Part shown: in pieces, positions 12,878-15,346 of the stretch
Numbering within the stretch: position 1 is the first letter of the stretch
Layout of the letters: each line of letters begins with the position of its first letter
From: Bacteroidales bacterium
Lineage (GTDB): Bacteria > Bacteroidota > Bacteroidia > Bacteroidales > UBA3824
Reading direction: 5' to 3'
Assembly: GCA_016293845.1 (NCBI GenBank)
Contig: JAEDDH010000040.1
Span: forward strand, 1-15,346
DNA: 15,346 nucleotides
Notes under the pieces: generated by a model
Seen by the model: only the letters and a program-made list of their open reading frames with translations
Database searches by the model: none
What the model was told of the DNA's origin: nothing
Position numbers and translations under genes: made by a program

Positions 12878-14302
12878 ATGGCACACATTGACGTTACAAA
12901 AAACAAAAATGGTAGATTGCAAGCAAAAATCATGTTTTATGGCAAAGACGCCGTAACTCAAAAGACAAAGTTGTTATCACGCAGGATTTATAACGATGAC
13001 AACCTTACGGAAGCGAAGTTCCGCAGATATGCAGAGAAAGTTGCTATTCAACTCGAAGAACAATATAAGCAAGAGTATGTCGAAGGAACTTCCGCTATCC
13101 GTAATAACGTCGTTACATTCTCGGAACTGTGCGACGAATGGAAAGCAAACGTTCTTCAAACGCTTTCAAGAAACTACTATTCGAGGATTTGCGAAGTACA
13201 AAAGCGATTTAACGCATACCTTGAAGAAGTACAGTTGGCTCACAGACCTATATCGGATATCAAGGTAAGAGATGTTCAATTGTTTCTAAACCGCTTTATG
13301 CAGCCCAAAGCCGAATTATCCAAGACGGTGAGTCTTATCAAGCCGTTGCCGAAAAAGGTTAATTTTCGGGAACTTGCTCGCGAAGGCATAATAACAAGGA
13401 ATACTTCGTACTTGATGAACAATGACAATGCAAAAATCTCAGTTGAAAAAGCTCAAGCCATTTGTGAAAAGTACAATCTCGATTTTTATGAGTATTTCGA
13501 CCAAAAAGCGGAAGTAAAAAAATATGCCGTTGAAACTATCAAAGGCTACCGACGAGTTTTGAGAACTTTGTTCAATGAAGCGGTACGCTATGAGTGGATA
13601 ACAAAAAACCCGGTTTCTGCTACGAAAATAACCGCAAACAATAACAATACTTCTCTCAAACCCATAACAGAAAAAGAAGTATTCTCTATCCAAGAGTCAA
13701 AGTCATTTTTGAAAGCGTTACAGAACGTGCCGGAAGAATTTATTTTCCGCAAGATTTGTGTGAAGTTTATGTTGCTTACAGGCGTAAGAACGTGCGAATT
13801 GCACGGTTTGAAATGGTCTGATATAGACTTACACAATAAGAAAGTCAAAATCGCAAGAAACAGGTTATACACAAAAGAATTCGGCATATACGAGAAAGAA
13901 ACAAAATCTAAAACTTCAGAAAGAGAAATCCCTTTGACGGACGATCTCGTGGAAGATTTGAAAAAATATATGGCTTGGTTCAGGATTGCCGACGATGAAT
14001 TTGACAACAAATTAGACGAATACTATTTTGCGGTTAATATTTATCGTCAGCCCGAAGGCATAAGCAGTACGGGGCAATGGCTAAAGAAATTTGAGAAGAA
14101 AAACGGTTTCAAACAGGTTTCTTGTCACGGATTGCGGCATACATATTGCAGCCTACTACTCGCCCAAAACGTTCCGATACAAACCGTAAGCAAATATATG
14201 GGACACAGCGATTCCACAATAACACTACAAGTTTACAGCCACTTTATCCCGGACACAAAGGAACGAGTGGTAAACGCACTGAATAATCTTATGGACGATT
14301 GA
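12878..14302 (+). CDS. int: Tyrosine recombinase / integrase with an internal HTH-like insertion
   Basis: A 474-aa protein. An N-terminal arm-site-binding domain (about 1-60) precedes a core-binding domain (about 78-240) and a catalytic domain with all expected residues: Arg304 in LLTGVRTCELHGL, the beta-hairpin Lys in KETKSKTSEREIPL (343 or 345), His417 and Arg420 in CHGLRHTY, His443 in MGHSDS and the nucleophile Tyr453 in LQVYSHF. It is longer than the usual 380-400 aa. The surplus, about 155-210, lies within the core-binding domain and reads like an XRE-type HTH (VNFRELAREGIITRNTSYLM, then KISVEKAQAICEKYNLDF). It integrates and, with Xis, excises the element. The arm-type repeats and tRNA core are about 650-950 bases downstream. 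The start has GGAGG upstream. The last codons form one arm of a terminator. Confidence 0.93.
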   Translation: MAHIDVTKNKNGRLQAKIMFYGKDAVTQKTKLLSRRIYNDDNLTEAKFRRYAEKVAIQLEEQYKQEYVEGTSAIRNNVVTFSELCDEWKANVLQTLSRNYYSRICEVQKRFNAYLEEVQLAHRPISDIKVRDVQLFLNRFMQPKAELSKTVSLIKPLPKKVNFRELAREGIITRNTSYLMNNDNAKISVEKAQAICEKYNLDFYEYFDQKAEVKKYAVETIKGYRRVLRTLFNEAVRYEWITKNPVSATKITANNNNTSLKPITEKEVFSIQESKSFLKALQNVPEEFIFRKICVKFMLLTGVRTCELHGLKWSDIDLHNKKVKIARNRLYTKEFGIYEKETKSKTSEREIPLTDDLVEDLKKYMAWFRIADDEFDNKLDEYYFAVNIYRQPEGISSTGQWLKKFEKKNGFKQVSCHGLRHTYCSLLLAQNVPIQTVSKYMGHSDSTITLQVYSHFIPDTKERVVNALNNLMDD

Positions 14303-14327
14303 GAGAAATCTCGGTCGTCTTTTTTTT
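14294..14327 (+). terminator. Intrinsic terminator overlapping the integrase stop codon
   Basis: GACGATTGAGA (14294-14304), loop GAAA, TCTCGGTCGTC (14309-14319): eleven pairs with two G-U, followed by eight T's (14320-14327). The stem begins before the stop codon. The next gene's GGAGG ribosome binding site follows the T-run immediately, so the downstream Xis-like genes depend on read-through or on ribosomes reaching the stem. Confidence 0.85.
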
Positions 14328-14336
14328 GGAGGAAAT

Positions 14337-14531
14337 ATGTATATTCCACGATTAAGAAGAATACCAGACGTGGTAAAGGAAATGCGAGAATCCGATCCCG
14401 AATCGGTGATAACCTACGCCCTAATTATAGGGTTAATCAAACAAAAGAAAATCACTGCAATGAAATACGGAAATGCTTGGCTCGTTAACCTTGACGAGCT
14501 ATATTTTTACTTTCGAGGAAACAAAAAATGA
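14337..14531 (+). CDS. Xis-like small DNA-binding protein (64 aa)
   Basis: A one-domain protein (YIPRLRRIPDVVKEMRESDP, then YALIIGLIKQKKITAMKYG, then NAWLVNLDELYFYF). The last segment (I-x-x-K-Y-G-N-A-W-L-V-N-x-D-E-L) is the wing pattern of excisionase-type winged helices and matches the C-terminal repeat of the next protein (FKHGNRWVLNYDEV). GGAGG is four bases before the ATG, right behind the terminator's T-run. It overlaps the next gene by four bases (ATGA). Likely a recombination directionality factor or attachment-site architectural protein; the exact role is not known. Confidence 0.65.
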   Translation: MYIPRLRRIPDVVKEMRESDPESVITYALIIGLIKQKKITAMKYGNAWLVNLDELYFYFRGNKK

Positions 14532-14959
14532 AAAACCTAATTACTTCCGGTAAGTTGCTAAAAATGTTTCTTGCCGAAGATGCAAACACAATTATTCGCC
14601 GACCAAACTGCCGAAAGTTTTGCCTTGACAATGACATATTTATGGAAATACACGAAAAGGCTTGGTTAATAGACATTGAAAACTTTATGAGAAAAGTCAA
14701 CCCAAAATCAATGAGCGAACATTACGAAGTGCCACGTCTGAGAAATCTTCGTTACTGTGTAAATAGTTGGAACAAGCGTTATAAAAGGTGGCAAATTGAT
14801 AAGCACGACATAGAATATCTGATAAAAAACAAAAAGATTTTTTGTTTCAAACACGGAAACAGATGGGTTCTAAACTATGACGAAGTGCTAAATGAACTCA
14901 AGATTTACGTCAAAACCTACAAAGGTCACCCGAATGCAAAGAAAAAAAGTAAAAAATAG
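14528..14959 (+). CDS. Protein with two tandem Xis-like winged-helix domains (143 aa)
   Basis: Residues about 1-57 (NLITSGKLLKMFLAEDANTI... EKAWLIDIENFM) and about 63-125 (HYEVPRLRNLRYCVNSWNKR... HGNRWVLNYDEV) look like two copies of the same winged-helix unit; the second copy starts with the PRLR motif also found at the start of the 64-aa protein. The tail is Lys-rich (GHPNAKKKSKK). Two linked DNA-binding domains would let the protein hold two neighbouring sites, and paired TTGGTA repeats begin three bases after the gene. It is translationally coupled to the 64-aa gene. Function in excision or integration control is inferred from the neighbours. Confidence 0.65.
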   Translation: MKNLITSGKLLKMFLAEDANTIIRRPNCRKFCLDNDIFMEIHEKAWLIDIENFMRKVNPKSMSEHYEVPRLRNLRYCVNSWNKRYKRWQIDKHDIEYLIKNKKIFCFKHGNRWVLNYDEVLNELKIYVKTYKGHPNAKKKSKK

Positions 14960-14961
14960 AA

Positions 14962-14982
14962 TTGGTAATGTAATTGGTAATG
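14962..14982 (+). repeat. Left arm-type repeats, two copies of TTGGTAATG
   Basis: TTGGTAATG occurs at 14962-14970 and 14974-14982, 12 bases apart. The same hexamer TTGGTA appears, mostly inverted, on the other side of the tRNA fragment. This layout is typical of integrase arm-binding sites. Confidence 0.6.
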
Positions 14983-15039
14983 CGTTTTTTCGCGTTCATC
15001 TTCTCTCGTTTTCTATATAATGTGTCAAATAAAAAGAAA

Positions 15040-15061
15040 AAACCACAATATATTGTGGTTT
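15040..15061 (-). terminator. Intrinsic terminator just 3' of the tRNA fragment
   Basis: A perfect 22-bp palindrome (AAACCACAATA then its complement) followed on the minus strand by TTTCTTTTT after the closing TTT. It stands one base beyond the CCA end of the tRNA half, so a tRNA restored by integration would be followed by this terminator. It may also stop plus-strand transcription weakly. Confidence 0.75.
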
Positions 15062-15062
15062 G

Positions 15063-15106
15063 TGGCGCACTCACCGGGAATCGAACCCAGAGCTAACCCT
15101 TAGGAG
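15063..15106 (-). other. 3' half of tRNA-Arg(CCT): attachment-site core
   Basis: On the minus strand: anticodon loop CTCCTAA (anticodon CCT), stem half GGGTT, four-base variable region, T-arm CTGGG-TTCGATT-CCCGG, acceptor half TGAGTGC, discriminator G and an encoded CCA. The 5' half is absent: the sequence beyond 15106 has no D-arm and cannot pair with the acceptor. A tRNA cut exactly at the anticodon loop is a typical core region of a tRNA-integrating element. The T-arm and anticodon loop are unambiguous; use as att core is inferred from the neighbouring integrase and flanking repeats. Confidence 0.82.
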
Positions 15107-15200
15107 TTCATCTTCCCTTGTAAAATATCGCAAAATCCAGCATATTTCTTGCATTTTTTAGTGTTTTAAGCAATATTTTGCGTTCAAATCGCTTATTTTT

Positions 15201-15270
15201 TGGTATTATTTGAGAAAATTTTCATAACTTCAAACAACTTTAATACCAAAATAATACCAATTTAATACCA
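15201..15270 (+). repeat. Right arm-type repeats, TAATACCA x3 at an 11-bp period plus one inverted copy
   Basis: TAATACCA starts at 15241, 15252 and 15263, i.e. one copy per helical turn. TGGTATTA (inverted) is at 15201-15208. The TTGGTA core matches the left-arm repeats. An 11-bp period places all binding sites on one face of the DNA, as expected for an integrase or Xis array. Confidence 0.7.
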
Positions 15271-15346
15271 GTTTGCGACATAGCACATATCTTAGGAATT
15301 TCTTTGTTGGTTTTGAAACATTCTTCATAAAATCCATCAATGACAA
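15240..15346 (-). CDS. Possible C-terminal end of a gene running in from the right edge
   Basis: An open frame enters from the window edge and stops at 15240-15242. It reads VIDGFYEECFKTNKEIPKIC then AMSQTGIKLVLFWY. Length is only 34 codons and the last ones are encoded by the arm repeats, so it may be chance. I do not recognise it. If the element is circular, this could be the last gene of a leftward operon such as the one begun by hsdM; that is a guess. Confidence 0.25.
   Translation of the reverse strand, partial: VIDGFYEECFKTNKEIPKICAMSQTGIKLVLFWY

Noticed and set aside
15107..15180. Search for the 5' half of the tRNA, or a group I intron in the anticodon loop
   Set aside because: No D-arm, no acceptor half GCACTCA and no intron-like core was found in the remaining 240 bases.
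15241..15270. CRISPR-like array
   Set aside because: Repeats are only 8 bp at an 11-bp period with no spacers. They fit protein-binding sites.

Overview
The window looks like part of a mobile element from a low-G+C Gram-positive host, most likely an uncultured Clostridia-type bacterium. The evidence is strong AGGAGG-type ribosome binding sites before nearly every gene, a perfect TATAAT promoter, a YolD/Y-family polymerase pair of the Firmicutes type, and AT-rich intergenic DNA. I see no terminase, portal, tail, relaxase or type IV secretion gene. This argues against a tailed prophage or a conjugative element, within the window.

Layout. (1) 1-430: the start of a type I restriction-modification methyltransferase gene (hsdM), reading off the left edge, with a clean promoter. 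(2) 430-740: no gene, but a perfect 16-bp inverted repeat. (3) 741-7972, all on the minus strand: read in transcription order, two small cytoplasmic proteins (86 and 116 aa), a terminator, three membrane-anchored or secreted proteins (370, 195 and 475 aa), a 47-aa single-span membrane protein, a 712-aa membrane ATPase with Zot/pI-like Walker motifs, and an HUH rolling-circle Rep. This order resembles a filamentous phage (inovirus) genome, but for a host without an outer membrane: no secretin is present and the ATPase has its membrane spans in front of the P-loop. (4) 7973-9524: a long structured leader, three small regulatory genes (88, 97 and 109 aa) and a structured RNA/terminator region. 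(5) 9525-12114: a zinc-ribbon protein, then a LexA-like repressor, Y-family polymerase and YolD-like protein forming an SOS-mutagenesis operon behind a 26-bp palindromic operator. (6) 12136-12523: a foldback sequence of about 390 bp. (7) 12682-14959, plus strand: a Xis-like gene, a tyrosine recombinase carrying an apparent internal HTH domain, a terminator, then two genes that hold three more Xis-like domains. (8) 14960-15346: a 3' half of tRNA-Arg(CCT) flanked on BOTH sides by TTGGTA-type repeats.

How it fits together. The best single reading is an integrating, rolling-circle, inovirus-like element that carries its own SOS repressor/polymerase cassette and probably a restriction-modification system. 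The right end looks like an intact attP (arm sites, tRNA core, arm sites) rather than a chromosomal junction. The sequence may therefore come from the circular form or from a tandem repeat of the element. The main weaknesses are that I cannot name the major coat protein, that the inovirus assignment rests on motifs and gene order, and that two adjacent elements could have been joined.
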